In this document: piece after piece, positions 45,742 through 55,638 of the stretch
Position numbering within the stretch: position 1 is the stretch's first letter
Layout of the letters: each line of letters opens with the position of its first letter
DNA from: Tepidimicrobium xylanilyticum
GTDB lineage: Bacteria > Bacillota > Clostridia > Tissierellales > Tepidimicrobiaceae
Assembly: GCF_900106765.1 (NCBI RefSeq)
Contig: NZ_FNNG01000010.1
Span: 59,592-123,591 of the forward strand
Direction of reading: 5' to 3'
Length of the DNA: 64,000 bases
The notes under the pieces: model-generated
Databases searched by the model: none
What the model saw: only the letters and a program-made list of their open reading frames with translations
Told to the model about the DNA's origin: nothing
Position numbers and translations under genes: made by a program

Positions 45742-46536
45742 ATGATTCATATTACAAGTTCGTCTAATCCTACTATTAAGGAAATTAAAAGCCTTTATAG
45801 GAAAAAGGAACGTTGGTTACAAAGATCCTTTATTGTAGAAGGAGTTAAAATAGTAGAAGAATGTATAGACAAGGATTATCCCCTATCCTGTATAGTCTAT
45901 TGCGATCAGCTGTTTAACATCAGGGGAGGAGATCTCTTGTGGGAGAAAATAAAGGATTATGACAAGTTGATTAAGATATCAAATAAACTTTATAAAGAAA
46001 TATCCCAATTGGAGTCTCCTCAAGGAATATTGGCTGTAGCTAAATTTAAATTAAATAGTATAGATGAAATATTTGATAAAACCAATCCCTTTATTCTTAT
46101 GTTAGATCAAGTGCAAGATCCTGGAAATATGGGTACCATAATAAGGACAGCAGATGCATTTAGTATTGATGGAATTGTAATTGGAGAAGGTTCTGTAGAT
46201 GTTTATAACCCTAAAGTAGTAAGATCTACTATGGGTTCTATATTTAGGGTTCCATTATACTTTTTAGATAATTTAGAAGGGATAATAGGGAAGTTTAAAA
46301 AAAGAAATATTAAAGTATATTCTACTTCCTTGAAAGGAAAAGGATTTATTCAAAATATAAACCTAAGAGAAGCATCGGCTATTATAATTGGGAATGAATC
46401 CAGAGGAGTATCTAAACCTTTGGAAATAATGGCTAACCAATTGGTGAAAATACCCATGTCAGGGGAAGCTGAATCCTTAAATGTGGCTATAGCTTCATCC
46501 ATAATAATGTATGAAGCTTTAAGACAGCGCAGTTGA
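45742..46536 (+). CDS. TrmH/SpoU-family RNA 2'-O-methyltransferase
   Basis: A 264-residue SPOUT-fold methyltransferase probably acting on 23S rRNA. The N-terminal substrate-binding domain starts HITSSSNPTIKEIKSLYRKK, with RSFIVEGVKIVEE. The catalytic domain has DQVQDPGNMGTIIRTADAFS (motif 1), IGNESRGVS (motif 2) and PMSGEAESLNVAIASSI (motif 3), which form the knotted SAM site. ATG with GGTGAT upstream. The rplT-trmH-pheS order is common in Firmicutes. Confidence 0.93.
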   Translation: MIHITSSSNPTIKEIKSLYRKKERWLQRSFIVEGVKIVEECIDKDYPLSCIVYCDQLFNIRGGDLLWEKIKDYDKLIKISNKLYKEISQLESPQGILAVAKFKLNSIDEIFDKTNPFILMLDQVQDPGNMGTIIRTADAFSIDGIVIGEGSVDVYNPKVVRSTMGSIFRVPLYFLDNLEGIIGKFKKRNIKVYSTSLKGKGFIQNINLREASAIIIGNESRGVSKPLEIMANQLVKIPMSGEAESLNVAIASSIIMYEALRQRS

Positions 46537-46542
46537 TAGCTC

Positions 46543-46571
46543 TTGTAAATTCAAGTTCTAGGTGCTATAAT
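46543..46571 (+). promoter_or_regulatory. promoter of pheST
   Basis: TTGTAA and TATAAT are separated by 17 bp, with an extended -10 TGC. It begins just after the methylase stop. The 70-nt leader before pheS has no T-box, though it ends in a T-rich tract. Confidence 0.65.
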
Positions 46572-46642
46572 CTATTAAAATAGTCTGAATTTTGGACTTC
46601 TGCTTAAATAGATCTTGTTTTTTTCAGGAAAGGAGTAGTAAT

Positions 46643-47665
46643 ATGAAGGATAGGTTAAAAAGAATTAAAGAAGAAGCATTAAAGAATATTAATGGCATGA
46701 ATAGTTTAGAAGAATTGGAAAACATAAGGATAAAATTTTTAGGCAAAAAGGGAGAACTGACTTCTATTTTACGCGATATGGGGAAGCTTTCCAAAGACGA
46801 AAGACCAGTTATAGGCCAGTTGGCAAATGAAATTAGGCAGGAGATTGAAAAAGAACTAGCGGATGCAAAGGATAGATTTAAGGAAAAATTAAAATTGGAA
46901 AGAATTGAAAAGGAAAAGATAGATATCTCCATAAACAAGAGGACTAGGAAATTGGGGCATAAACATCCTCTTTTAGCAACTATAGAAGAATTAGAAAATC
47001 TATTTATTAGCATGGGATTTACAGTAGTGGAGGGTCCAGAAATTGAAACTGTAGAATACAATTTTGACGCTTTAAATTCTCCAGAAAACCATCCATCAAG
47101 AGATTTAACTGATACTTTCTATATTACTGAGGATATTCTCCTAAGAACCCATACATCTCCTGTGCAAATAAGAGCAATGAAAACTATAAAACCGCCTATA
47201 AGGATAGTTTCAGCAGGAAGAACCTTTAGATTTGATGATGTCGACGATACCCATTCTCCAATGTTTCATCAATTGGAAGGTTTAGTAGTAGATGAAAATA
47301 TATCAATGGCAAATCTAATAGATACAATCAATATATTTGTAAAAGAATTATTTGGTAAAGATATGAAAACCAGATTTAGGCCACATTATTTTCCATTTAC
47401 TGAACCTAGTGCTGAGGTAGATGTATCCTGTTTTAGCTGCAAAGGTAAAGGATGTCCGGTTTGTGATGGGACCGGTTGGAGCATGGAGCTTCTAGGTTGT
47501 GGAATGGTACATCCTAAGGTTTTAGAGGTATGTGGTATAGATCCGGAAAAGTATTCAGGATTCGCTTTTGGTATGGGGATAGATAGAATTACCATGGTAA
47601 AATATGGTATTAACAATATCCGCTTATTGTTTGAGAACGATAATAGGTTTTTAGAACAATTTTAA
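46643..47665 (+). CDS. pheS: phenylalanyl-tRNA synthetase alpha subunit
   Basis: Catalytic subunit of the alpha2beta2 enzyme. It is 340 residues from the ATG after AGGAAAGGAG; longer upstream reading lacks an SD. The N-terminal coiled-coil (residues to about 90) binds tRNA. The class II core has GHKHPLLATIEELENLF, RTHTSPVQIRAM, FRFDDVDDTHSPMFHQLEG and GFAFGMGIDRITM. FSCKGKGCPVCDGTGW contains a cysteine cluster. The gap to pheT is 20 bp. Confidence 0.97.
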   Translation: MKDRLKRIKEEALKNINGMNSLEELENIRIKFLGKKGELTSILRDMGKLSKDERPVIGQLANEIRQEIEKELADAKDRFKEKLKLERIEKEKIDISINKRTRKLGHKHPLLATIEELENLFISMGFTVVEGPEIETVEYNFDALNSPENHPSRDLTDTFYITEDILLRTHTSPVQIRAMKTIKPPIRIVSAGRTFRFDDVDDTHSPMFHQLEGLVVDENISMANLIDTINIFVKELFGKDMKTRFRPHYFPFTEPSAEVDVSCFSCKGKGCPVCDGTGWSMELLGCGMVHPKVLEVCGIDPEKYSGFAFGMGIDRITMVKYGINNIRLLFENDNRFLEQF

Positions 47666-47685
47666 TCGATGTGAGGAGGGTAGAA

Positions 47686-50079
47686 ATGTTATTACCAGTT
47701 AAATGGCTAAAAGAATATGTAAATATAGATGTAGACTCTAGAATATTAGCAGATGAATTGACTTTATCTGGTTCCCATGTGGAGTCGATTATTTCATTGG
47801 ATAGAGGACTTGAAAAGATAGTAGTAGGTAAGATAGAAAAAATAGAAAAGCATGAGAATGCGGATAAACTTCTTATAGTTAATGCCAATGTAGGAGATGA
47901 AACCTTACAAATAGTTACTGGGGCAACAAATTTAAAAGTAGGTGACTATGTTCCTGTTGCTTTAATAGGGGCAAAACTTCCTAATGGTTTATACATAGAG
48001 AAGACCAGTTTTAGAGGTGTAGAATCCTACGGCATGCTTTGTTCTTTAAAGGAATTAGGTTATGATGATAGCGTTATTCCAAAACACCAAAGAGATGGGA
48101 TATTTGTACTGGATGAAGAATATCCTTTAGGCACACCCATAGCAAAGATACTAGGATTATACGGGGAGATAATTGAACTAGAAATAACTCCGAACAGACC
48201 CGATTGCTTAAGTATAGTAGGCATGGCTAGGGAAGCTGCGGCCACATTTAATAAGAAATTGGAATTGCCAACGGTGAAAGTAAGGGATGAGATAGAAGAT
48301 ATTAAGAATTATGTAGAGTCTATAGAAATAGACGAAGAGCTTTGCAACAGATATTATACTAGGGTTATTAAGGATATAAGGATAGAAGAATCTCCCTTAT
48401 GGCTGCAAATTCATCTTATGGAAGCTGGGGTAAGGCCTATTAATAATATAGTTGATGTTACCAATTATGTAATGTTGGAATTCGGTCAACCTCTTCATGC
48501 TTTCGATTTAGACAAATTAAGTCATAAGAAGATACTAGTTAGAAGGGCAAAAGAAGGAGAAAAGATAATAACTATAGATGGTCAAGAGAGAATTCTTAAT
48601 CCCGACAACTTGCTAATTACTGATGGAGAAAATCCACTTGGCATTGCTGGTGTCATGGGAGGAATGGATTCAGAAGTAACAGAAGAAACCACTACCGTAT
48701 TGTTAGAATCAGCAAACTTCAGTGATAAATCCATTCGATCTACATCTAAACAACTGAATTTAAGAACTGAAGCTTCCATTAGATTTGAAAAAGGATTGGA
48801 TCCTAATCTTTGTGAAATAGCTGCAGAAAGAGCTTGTCAATTGATTGAGCAAATTGGAGCAGGGAAAATAGTAAAAGGAAAAATCGATGTCTACAAAAAT
48901 AGAAGAGAGGAAAAAACAATTAACTTAAGGTCTGAAAGAGTAAACAGGCTTCTTGGAACCCAATTATCAGTAGATGATATGATAGACTATCTAGAAAGAT
49001 TAGATTTAAAAACTAATGTAAATGGAAATGTTTTAGAAGTTAAGATACCTACTTATAGATTGGATTTAAATATAGAAGCAGATCTAATAGAGGAAATAGG
49101 AAGGCTACATGGATTCCATAATATAGAGGCCCAACCTTTAATAGGAGTTTTGACAAGAGGAGAAAAACCTTATAGCAGAATAATCTCAGATAAAGTAGGT
49201 TCAATTTTACGTGGTTTTGGATTAAATGAAGTCATAACTTATTCCTTTATTAGTCCCAAGACCTATGATAGAATAAAGGTAGAATCCAACAGCCAACTGA
49301 GAAATTATATTAGACTTTTAAATCCTCTTGGAGAAGATTACAGCGTTATGAGAACAACTTTAATACCTAATATGTTAGATTTATTAAGTAGAAACTATAA
49401 CCATGGGATAAAAGAATGCTATCTTTATGAAATTGGAAACATATTCATCCCTAAAGAACTACCTTTAAAGCAATTACCAAAGGAAGAAAAGATTTTAGTT
49501 ATAGGAATGTATGGAAATGTAGACTTTTATCATTTAAAAGAAATAATAACAGTAGTGCTTGAAAGATTAGGTATAAAGGAATTTGATTATATAAAGGAAG
49601 AAAACAATCCAACCTTCCATCCCAATAGGACTGCCAATGTTATGGTGAAAGGGAATTCTATTGGAGTTTTAGGAGAAATACACATGGATGTATTAGAAAA
49701 CTATAACTTAGATACTAGAGTCTATATAGCTCAACTGAATTTTGATGCATTAGTAGAACAAAGCAACTTAGATAGAAAATACAAGCCACTTCCTAAATAT
49801 CCAGCTATTTTAAGGGATATAGCAATAGTAGTAGATGAAGATGTGTTAGTTGGAGAGATTGAAAAGGTAATATTAGAAAATGGAGAAGGATTAATAGAGA
49901 GCATTGAGCTTTTCGATATATATGAGGGCAAGCAAATTGAGTCAGGTAAAAAAAGCGTTGCTTTTTCTCTAACCTTTAGGTCGAGTGAGAAGACTTTGAA
50001 AGATGAAGAGGTAAATAAGATTCATGAAAAGATAATTCAAGAATTAGGTAAGAGATTGGATGCAAAATTAAGGAGCTAA
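47686..50079 (+). CDS. pheT: phenylalanyl-tRNA synthetase beta subunit
   Basis: A 797-residue subunit. Domains in order: N-terminal LPVKWLKEYVNIDVD, an EMAP/tRNA-binding domain (KLLIVNANVGDETLQIVTGA), B3/B4 editing region (EITPNRPDCLSIVGMAREAA), B5, a pseudo-catalytic core, and a C-terminal FDX-ACB anticodon domain (KPLPKYPAILRDIAIVVDED). The start is ATG after GAGGAGGG; a GTG 15 bp earlier is inside the SD. Paired with pheS. Confidence 0.97.
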   Translation: MLLPVKWLKEYVNIDVDSRILADELTLSGSHVESIISLDRGLEKIVVGKIEKIEKHENADKLLIVNANVGDETLQIVTGATNLKVGDYVPVALIGAKLPNGLYIEKTSFRGVESYGMLCSLKELGYDDSVIPKHQRDGIFVLDEEYPLGTPIAKILGLYGEIIELEITPNRPDCLSIVGMAREAAATFNKKLELPTVKVRDEIEDIKNYVESIEIDEELCNRYYTRVIKDIRIEESPLWLQIHLMEAGVRPINNIVDVTNYVMLEFGQPLHAFDLDKLSHKKILVRRAKEGEKIITIDGQERILNPDNLLITDGENPLGIAGVMGGMDSEVTEETTTVLLESANFSDKSIRSTSKQLNLRTEASIRFEKGLDPNLCEIAAERACQLIEQIGAGKIVKGKIDVYKNRREEKTINLRSERVNRLLGTQLSVDDMIDYLERLDLKTNVNGNVLEVKIPTYRLDLNIEADLIEEIGRLHGFHNIEAQPLIGVLTRGEKPYSRIISDKVGSILRGFGLNEVITYSFISPKTYDRIKVESNSQLRNYIRLLNPLGEDYSVMRTTLIPNMLDLLSRNYNHGIKECYLYEIGNIFIPKELPLKQLPKEEKILVIGMYGNVDFYHLKEIITVVLERLGIKEFDYIKEENNPTFHPNRTANVMVKGNSIGVLGEIHMDVLENYNLDTRVYIAQLNFDALVEQSNLDRKYKPLPKYPAILRDIAIVVDEDVLVGEIEKVILENGEGLIESIELFDIYEGKQIESGKKSVAFSLTFRSSEKTLKDEEVNKIHEKIIQELGKRLDAKLRS

Positions 50080-50157
50080 AATTTTTCAAAAAATAGAGGA
50101 TTTTGGAGGATTTTGTAGAATATCTACCTTAAGATAATTAAAGGGAGAGGATAAGTT

Positions 50158-50727
50158 ATGACAGAGAAAACTAAGACAAACGTTCTGATTGATGGTCGTA
50201 ACTTTACGGTAGTTGGGAATGGTCCAGAGGAATATATTCACAAATTGGCTGTTTATGTAGATAAAAAGATAAAGGAAATGGTTAGTAAAAATAGTAGGCT
50301 TAGCAGCTCAATGGCAGCTACCTTGGCAGCGTTGAATATTGCCGATGAACTTTACAAAGCTTTAGATGAATTGAAATCTTTAAAAAATAGAGCTAAATCG
50401 CCAATGGAGAACTACGAGAACTTATTAAATCAATTAAAGGAAATGCAAACAAAGAATGAACAGCTTTCTATGGAATCAAATATGTATAAAGATGAGTTGT
50501 TGAATATTAAAAAAGAAAATGAACGCTTGAAAAAGGAGCTGGAAAATTATATTCAAGCTATGGAGTTAAAGGAAAAGGAATTGCAAGATAGTCAAAATAC
50601 CATAAAGAAGCTGCAGGATAAAATATTTGACAGTCAGATGCAGATAATAGAGATTAAAAAGGAATTAGAGGAAGCAGTAAAATTATATGATAAGGAGAAG
50701 AATATATTTAGCAAGGAGGAAATATAA
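50158..50727 (+). CDS. zapA: cell division protein ZapA
   Basis: FtsZ-associated protein promoting Z-ring bundling. 189 residues, longer than E. coli ZapA. The N-terminal domain has TNVLIDGRNFTVVGNGPEEY and LAALNIADELYKALDEL. Residues from about 85 on form a long coiled coil (ENERLKKELENYIQAMELKE). ATG after GGGAGAGG. The stop is 4 bp before the U32 peptidase start. Confidence 0.92.
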   Translation: MTEKTKTNVLIDGRNFTVVGNGPEEYIHKLAVYVDKKIKEMVSKNSRLSSSMAATLAALNIADELYKALDELKSLKNRAKSPMENYENLLNQLKEMQTKNEQLSMESNMYKDELLNIKKENERLKKELENYIQAMELKEKELQDSQNTIKKLQDKIFDSQMQIIEIKKELEEAVKLYDKEKNIFSKEEI

Positions 50728-50731
50728 CTAA

Positions 50732-52951
50732 GTGTTGGATAAAAATGTAGAATTATTAGCTCCTGTAGGTAGTATGGAGAGCCTGTTTGCTGCAGTACAA
50801 AATGGTGCAGATGCAGTATATCTTGGGGGAAAGCTTTTTAATGCAAGGCAATATGCATCTAATTTTGATAAGGATGAATTAAAATACGCTATAGAGTACG
50901 CCCATTTAAGAGGTGTGAAGGTATATGTGACCGTCAATATATTAATTGACGATGATGAAATGAAGGATACTTTAGACTATATAAAATATCTTTATGAAAT
51001 AGATGTAGATGGGATTATAGTTCAAGATTTAGGTCTTGCTTATTTAATCAAGAAGCTTTTTCCTGACCTCCCTTTACATGGGAGCACCCAGATGACAATA
51101 AACAATCTACCGGGAGCTCTTTTTTTGCAAAAATTAGGATTTGAAAGGGTAGTCTTAGCAAGGGAAGTTCCTTTGGAAGAAATAAAATATATTCATCAAA
51201 ACTCGAACATAGAATTGGAAGGATTTATTCATGGAGCTTTATGTGTCTGTTATTCAGGACAATGTCTGATGAGCAGTATAATAGGTGGAAGAAGTGGTAA
51301 TAGAGGTACTTGTGCCCAGCCCTGCAGGATGGCTTATTCGTTAATAGATTATAGTAGTGGTGAAGAGCTTTCTGACTTATGGAATATAAAATACGTATTG
51401 AGTCCAAAGGATCTGAATACCATAGAGGTATTAGATTCCATTGTAGATAGTGGAATTGCTTCATTAAAAATCGAAGGTAGAATGAAAAGACCCGAATATG
51501 TAGCTGTAATTGTCAAAAACTATAGAAAGGCCTTAGATTTAGGTATAGATAGTATAACTGAAGAGGATAAGAAGGATATTTATGAAATATTCAATCGAGG
51601 TTTTACCAAAGGACTACCTTTTAAGGACTTTGGAAGAAAATTCATATCCTATGATAGGCCTGATAACAGAGCTGTGCCTAGCGACCAACTCCTAAACAGG
51701 GCTAAAGATTCTTTCAGCAAAGAGAATATTAAATTTCCAATTGAAATGGAGATGGAAATACTAATTGATAAGCCTGCTAAGTTGTGCTTAAAATATGAAG
51801 GAGAAAGTATAGAGATAAAGTCGGATTTAAAAGTTGAAAAAGGGAAAAAAGTGGTTTTAACGAAAGAAAGGGTATTGGCCCAGCTTGCTAAGTTAAATGA
51901 CACAGTATATTATTTAGAAAGGGCTATAATCCATTTAGATGAAGGAGCCTTTTTACCCATAAGTGTAATAAATAGCTTAAGAAGGGAAGCTATAAAAAGG
52001 CTAAATAATAAAAGGATGAATTTTAATAAAAGAAAACCCCTTCCTGAAGAAGAGTATTTAGCTAATATTTCTAAATATTTCACTTTTACTAAAGTAAAAA
52101 GAAATATTGAAAGTAAAATTAGCCTCTCCCTATTAAAGGAAAGCCAGTTTAATCAAATAGATATAAGAAAGCTTGATAGAATATATGTTGGTTTTGATGG
52201 AGGATTAAAGGAAGCTTTATTCAAGATAAAAGAAGCTGGCAAAGAAGCCTTTTTATTAACGGACAGGATTCTCTATAAAGGAGATTTAGATAGATTAAAG
52301 GAAAAGATCAAGTCTGTGGAAGGACTTATAGATGGGATTGCAGTTTCTAATCTTGGAACCCTAAATTGGGTCAAGTATAATTTCAACTTTGATATTCATG
52401 GGGATATAGGATTAAACATATTTAATAGTTTCTCAGCAAATTTCCTAAAGGAATTTGGCTTGAAAAGTCTTACTTTATCTCCAGAAGTGAATATGAAGCA
52501 GATAGAAAAGCTGTGTACAAGACATCCCTTCGATTATGAAGCTATTGGATACGGGTATTTGCCCTTAATGATAATGAAACATTGTCCCATGTCTTTGTTA
52601 AAGGGCTGTAAGGATGATTCTAACTGTAGGGCTTGTTCTTATAGCAAAGGCTATGGACTTAAAGATAGGATGGGATTGAAGTTCTACATGGAAAGAAAAG
52701 GGAAAATTACCACCATATATAATAGTGTTCCTATAATGGTATTGGACAGTTTAAGGCAAATATATAAAAAAGGGGTAAACATGATCAGGTTAGATTTTAC
52801 TTTTGAGGAAGAAGGCATCAGGGATATACAGGAAATATATTATGCTTGTGCTAAAGGCTTAGCTTCAGAGGAGGAAGTAATGGATTATGTAGATAAATTT
52901 AGAAAAAGAAGAGGGATAACTAAGGGACACTACTTTAGAGGTGTTATTTGA
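50732..52951 (+). CDS. U32-family peptidase with DUF3656 C-terminal region
   Basis: A 739-residue protein. The N-terminal 330 residues are a U32 domain: VELLAPVGSMESLFAAVQNG, then GFIHGALCVCYSGQCLMSS and GNRGTCAQPCRMAY with the conserved cysteines, now associated with Fe-S or hydroxylation chemistry in relatives (RlhA, TrhP). The C-terminal part carries DUF3656-like sequence and another cysteine cluster (MKHCPMSLLKGC, SNCRACSY). Likely a tRNA/rRNA-modification or collagenase-like protein. GTG and TTG starts are adjacent behind AAGGAGG, with wide spacing. Near zapA and mutS2, as in many Firmicutes. Confidence 0.88.
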   Translation: MLDKNVELLAPVGSMESLFAAVQNGADAVYLGGKLFNARQYASNFDKDELKYAIEYAHLRGVKVYVTVNILIDDDEMKDTLDYIKYLYEIDVDGIIVQDLGLAYLIKKLFPDLPLHGSTQMTINNLPGALFLQKLGFERVVLAREVPLEEIKYIHQNSNIELEGFIHGALCVCYSGQCLMSSIIGGRSGNRGTCAQPCRMAYSLIDYSSGEELSDLWNIKYVLSPKDLNTIEVLDSIVDSGIASLKIEGRMKRPEYVAVIVKNYRKALDLGIDSITEEDKKDIYEIFNRGFTKGLPFKDFGRKFISYDRPDNRAVPSDQLLNRAKDSFSKENIKFPIEMEMEILIDKPAKLCLKYEGESIEIKSDLKVEKGKKVVLTKERVLAQLAKLNDTVYYLERAIIHLDEGAFLPISVINSLRREAIKRLNNKRMNFNKRKPLPEEEYLANISKYFTFTKVKRNIESKISLSLLKESQFNQIDIRKLDRIYVGFDGGLKEALFKIKEAGKEAFLLTDRILYKGDLDRLKEKIKSVEGLIDGIAVSNLGTLNWVKYNFNFDIHGDIGLNIFNSFSANFLKEFGLKSLTLSPEVNMKQIEKLCTRHPFDYEAIGYGYLPLMIMKHCPMSLLKGCKDDSNCRACSYSKGYGLKDRMGLKFYMERKGKITTIYNSVPIMVLDSLRQIYKKGVNMIRLDFTFEEEGIRDIQEIYYACAKGLASEEEVMDYVDKFRKRRGITKGHYFRGVI

Positions 52952-52965
52952 TCTGAGGTGAGAAT

Positions 52966-55344
52966 ATGAATGAAAAGACCTTAAGAGTATTGGAATATGA
53001 AAAAATAGTGAATAGGCTTATGGATAAAGCAGAGTCTGAGCTAGGCAAACGATTAATAAAAGAATTAAAGCCTTCTACTTCCTTAGTAGAAGTAGAAGAA
53101 CTCCAAAGGGAAACTGAGGAAGCCTTAGAATTGGTAGTAAAAAGAGGGAACCCTCCCCTTTTTGGGATCTACGATATATCTCAAGATTTGAAAAGAGCTG
53201 AATTAGGCGGAATGTTGATGCCAGTCAACCTTCTTAAGATATCTGATTCCCTTAGGGTTTCAAGAAGTTTGAAGGGCTATATGAAAGAATTAAAGGAAGA
53301 TGAGGTTTCCAAATTTCCTATAATTAGTGGATTCATAAACAGCTTAAGGGTTTTGAAAGATATAGAGGATAGAATAAATAATGCAATAATAGATGAAAAC
53401 GAGATTTCTGATAATGCAAGCCCCACTTTGAAAAATATTCGAAAACAGATATTAAATAAGAATGAGTCCATAAAGAACAGATTGAATTCCATTATAAATT
53501 CCCCTAAGTATAAGAAATTTCTACAGGACAGCATTATTACCATGAGGGAAGGCAGGTATGTTGTACCTATTAAACAAGAGTATAGGGCCAATTTTCCGGG
53601 ATTAATTCATGATCAGTCCTCAAGTGGAGCTACCCTTTTTGTTGAACCAATGGCAGTAGTAGAGTTAAACAATGAACTAAGGGAGTTGGAGATTAAAGAA
53701 AGGGAAGAGATAGAAAGAATCTTAAAAGAGCTTTCTGCTTTAGTAGCTGAAGAAGGAGAAACAATAAGGAATAATCAAAAAATACTGCAAAGACTAGATT
53801 TCATATTTGCTAAAGGGAAATTAGCTTTGGAAATGGATGCTACTAAACCGATGTTAAATGAAGATGGATACATCAATATTAAAAAGGCCCGCCATCCCCT
53901 TTTAGATCCCAAAAAGGTAGTTCCTATAGATGTATATGTGGGGAGGGAATTTAATACTCTAGTTATTACTGGACCAAATACAGGGGGTAAAACTGTCACA
54001 TTAAAAACTGTGGGTCTGTTGACTTTAATGGCTCAGTCAGGACTCCATATTCCTGCAGATTATAATTCTCAAATAGGAGTGTTCTATCAAATTTTTGCAG
54101 ATATTGGAGATGAACAGAGTATAGAACAGTCTCTAAGCACCTTTTCATCTCATATGACTAATATAGTGGATATACTGGATAAGGTGAGAAAGGATAGTTT
54201 AGTTTTATTCGATGAACTAGGGGCAGGAACAGACCCTACAGAAGGGGCAGCTTTAGCTATGGCTATTTTAGACCATCTATTACAGTTAAATATTAGAACC
54301 ATTGCCACCACCCACTATAGCCAGCTTAAAATATACGCTTTAACTACAGAAGGAGTAAAAAATGCCTCTGTAGAGTTTGATGTGGAAACTCTAAGTCCAA
54401 CTTACAAGTTATTGATTGGAGTTCCAGGAAAGTCAAATGCCTTTGAAATATCCAAAAGGCTAGGATTACAAGACTATATAATCGAATATGCTAAGACTTT
54501 GATATCTAAAGAGAATGTGGAATTTGAAGATGTTCTTAAGGCAATAGATAAGGATAGAAGGATAATAGAAGAAAATCGCTATGAAATGGAAAAACTAAAG
54601 GAAGAAGTAGAAAAACTTAAAGAGGGATTGACTAGGGAAAAGGAAAAAACTAGGGAGAATAGAGAAAGAATAATTCTCAAAGCTAAAGAAGAAGCTAGGA
54701 ATATTTTAAGAGCTGCAAAGGAAGAGGCGAATAAAATAGTTAGTGAATTAAGGGAAATATCTTCAGATATTGAAAAGGACAGAATGATGAAAATTCAAGA
54801 AGCTCAGGAGAGATTAAAAGCCAGTTTGGAAAGAGTGGAAAGTTCCTTATCTGATAATGTGTTGAATGTAAAGTCTAAAGAAATACCCAAGAATTTGAAA
54901 GTAGGAGAAATGGTAGAAGTACTATCTCTTAGCCAAAAAGGGAATATATTGGAGCTTCCTGATGAGGATGGCAATGTATTAGTTCAAGTGGGAATTATGA
55001 AGGTAAAAGTTCATATTTCCACATTAAGAAGATCAGAAGAAATAGATTTAGAGAAAACCCAGACTAGCACTAAAAAAATAATTAAATCTAAAGCCTCCAC
55101 CATTAAAAACGAAATAGATCTAAGGGGAAGAACTTTGGAAGAAGCTTTATTGGAGTTAGACAAATATATAGATGATGCATATATAGCTGGTTTAAAGGAA
55201 TCATATATTATTCACGGTAAGGGAGCTGGAGTATTAAGAGAGGGCATAAAATCCTTTGTAAAGGGGCATAAACATGTAAAAAGCTTTAGATCTGGGAAAT
55301 TTGGAGAAGGTGGAGATGGAGTTACAGTTATAGAGCTTAAATAG
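52966..55344 (+). CDS. mutS2: MutS2 ATPase/endonuclease with Smr domain
   Basis: A 792-residue MutS paralogue. It lacks the mismatch-recognition domain of MutS and acts on recombination intermediates and, in Bacillus, collided ribosomes. Core helices precede the ATPase: Walker A TGPNTGGKTVTL, Walker B LVLFDELGAGTDPTEGA. A coiled coil follows (EKLKEEVEKLKEGLTREKEK), then a KOW-like segment and a C-terminal Smr nuclease domain (EIDLRGRTLEEALLELDK, YIIHGKGAGVLREGI). ATG after TGAGGTGAG, 15 bp after the U32 gene. Confidence 0.97.
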   Translation: MNEKTLRVLEYEKIVNRLMDKAESELGKRLIKELKPSTSLVEVEELQRETEEALELVVKRGNPPLFGIYDISQDLKRAELGGMLMPVNLLKISDSLRVSRSLKGYMKELKEDEVSKFPIISGFINSLRVLKDIEDRINNAIIDENEISDNASPTLKNIRKQILNKNESIKNRLNSIINSPKYKKFLQDSIITMREGRYVVPIKQEYRANFPGLIHDQSSSGATLFVEPMAVVELNNELRELEIKEREEIERILKELSALVAEEGETIRNNQKILQRLDFIFAKGKLALEMDATKPMLNEDGYINIKKARHPLLDPKKVVPIDVYVGREFNTLVITGPNTGGKTVTLKTVGLLTLMAQSGLHIPADYNSQIGVFYQIFADIGDEQSIEQSLSTFSSHMTNIVDILDKVRKDSLVLFDELGAGTDPTEGAALAMAILDHLLQLNIRTIATTHYSQLKIYALTTEGVKNASVEFDVETLSPTYKLLIGVPGKSNAFEISKRLGLQDYIIEYAKTLISKENVEFEDVLKAIDKDRRIIEENRYEMEKLKEEVEKLKEGLTREKEKTRENRERIILKAKEEARNILRAAKEEANKIVSELREISSDIEKDRMMKIQEAQERLKASLERVESSLSDNVLNVKSKEIPKNLKVGEMVEVLSLSQKGNILELPDEDGNVLVQVGIMKVKVHISTLRRSEEIDLEKTQTSTKKIIKSKASTIKNEIDLRGRTLEEALLELDKYIDDAYIAGLKESYIIHGKGAGVLREGIKSFVKGHKHVKSFRSGKFGEGGDGVTVIELK

Positions 55345-55347
55345 ACC

Positions 55348-55376
55348 TTGAATTATTTATTCAAGTATTGTATATT
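55348..55376 (+). promoter_or_regulatory. promoter of the argS T-box transcript
   Basis: TTGAAT and TATATT are separated by 17 bp, starting 4 bp after the mutS2 stop. Confidence 0.7.
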
Positions 55377-55399
55377 ATAGATTAATAAGTTAATATTAA

Positions 55400-55612
55400 C
55401 CAATGATAGGGAGAGTAGAATATATTCCTTTGTGATAGCGAGCTGGGACGGTGGAAGCCAGTACAAAGCTATATTCGAAGAGGGCCCTAGAGGCTATATC
55501 TGAAATTAGAGTAGGATATTACGCTAGTTGCGTTAAAGACTTCGAGTGGGCCAAAGGCCAATAAGAGTGGTACCACGGGATAGCTCTCGTCTCTTAATGG
55601 GATGGGGGCTTT
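55400..55612 (+). promoter_or_regulatory. arginine T-box riboswitch
   Basis: AGAGTAGAA opens stem I. The specifier region is GAAG-AGG-GCC, with AGG (Arg) at 55481-55483. The T-box AGAGTGGTACCACGG is at 55565-55579. A terminator pairs AGCTCTCGTC with GATGGGGGCT through G-U pairs, but its U run is poor. Matches argS. Confidence 0.92.
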
Positions 55613-55638
55613 AAATATTTAGAAAGGGAGGTAATAAT

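Noticed and set aside
46572..46642. Possible attenuator in the pheS leader
   Set aside because: ATCTATT/AATAGAT pairs before a T-rich tract, but the stem is only 7 bp with a loop of about 30 nt. No T-box sequence. Not strong enough to list.
46624..47061. 145-codon ORF opposite pheS
   Set aside because: Shadow of the pheS coiled-coil region. Repetitive Ser/Phe/Leu translation.
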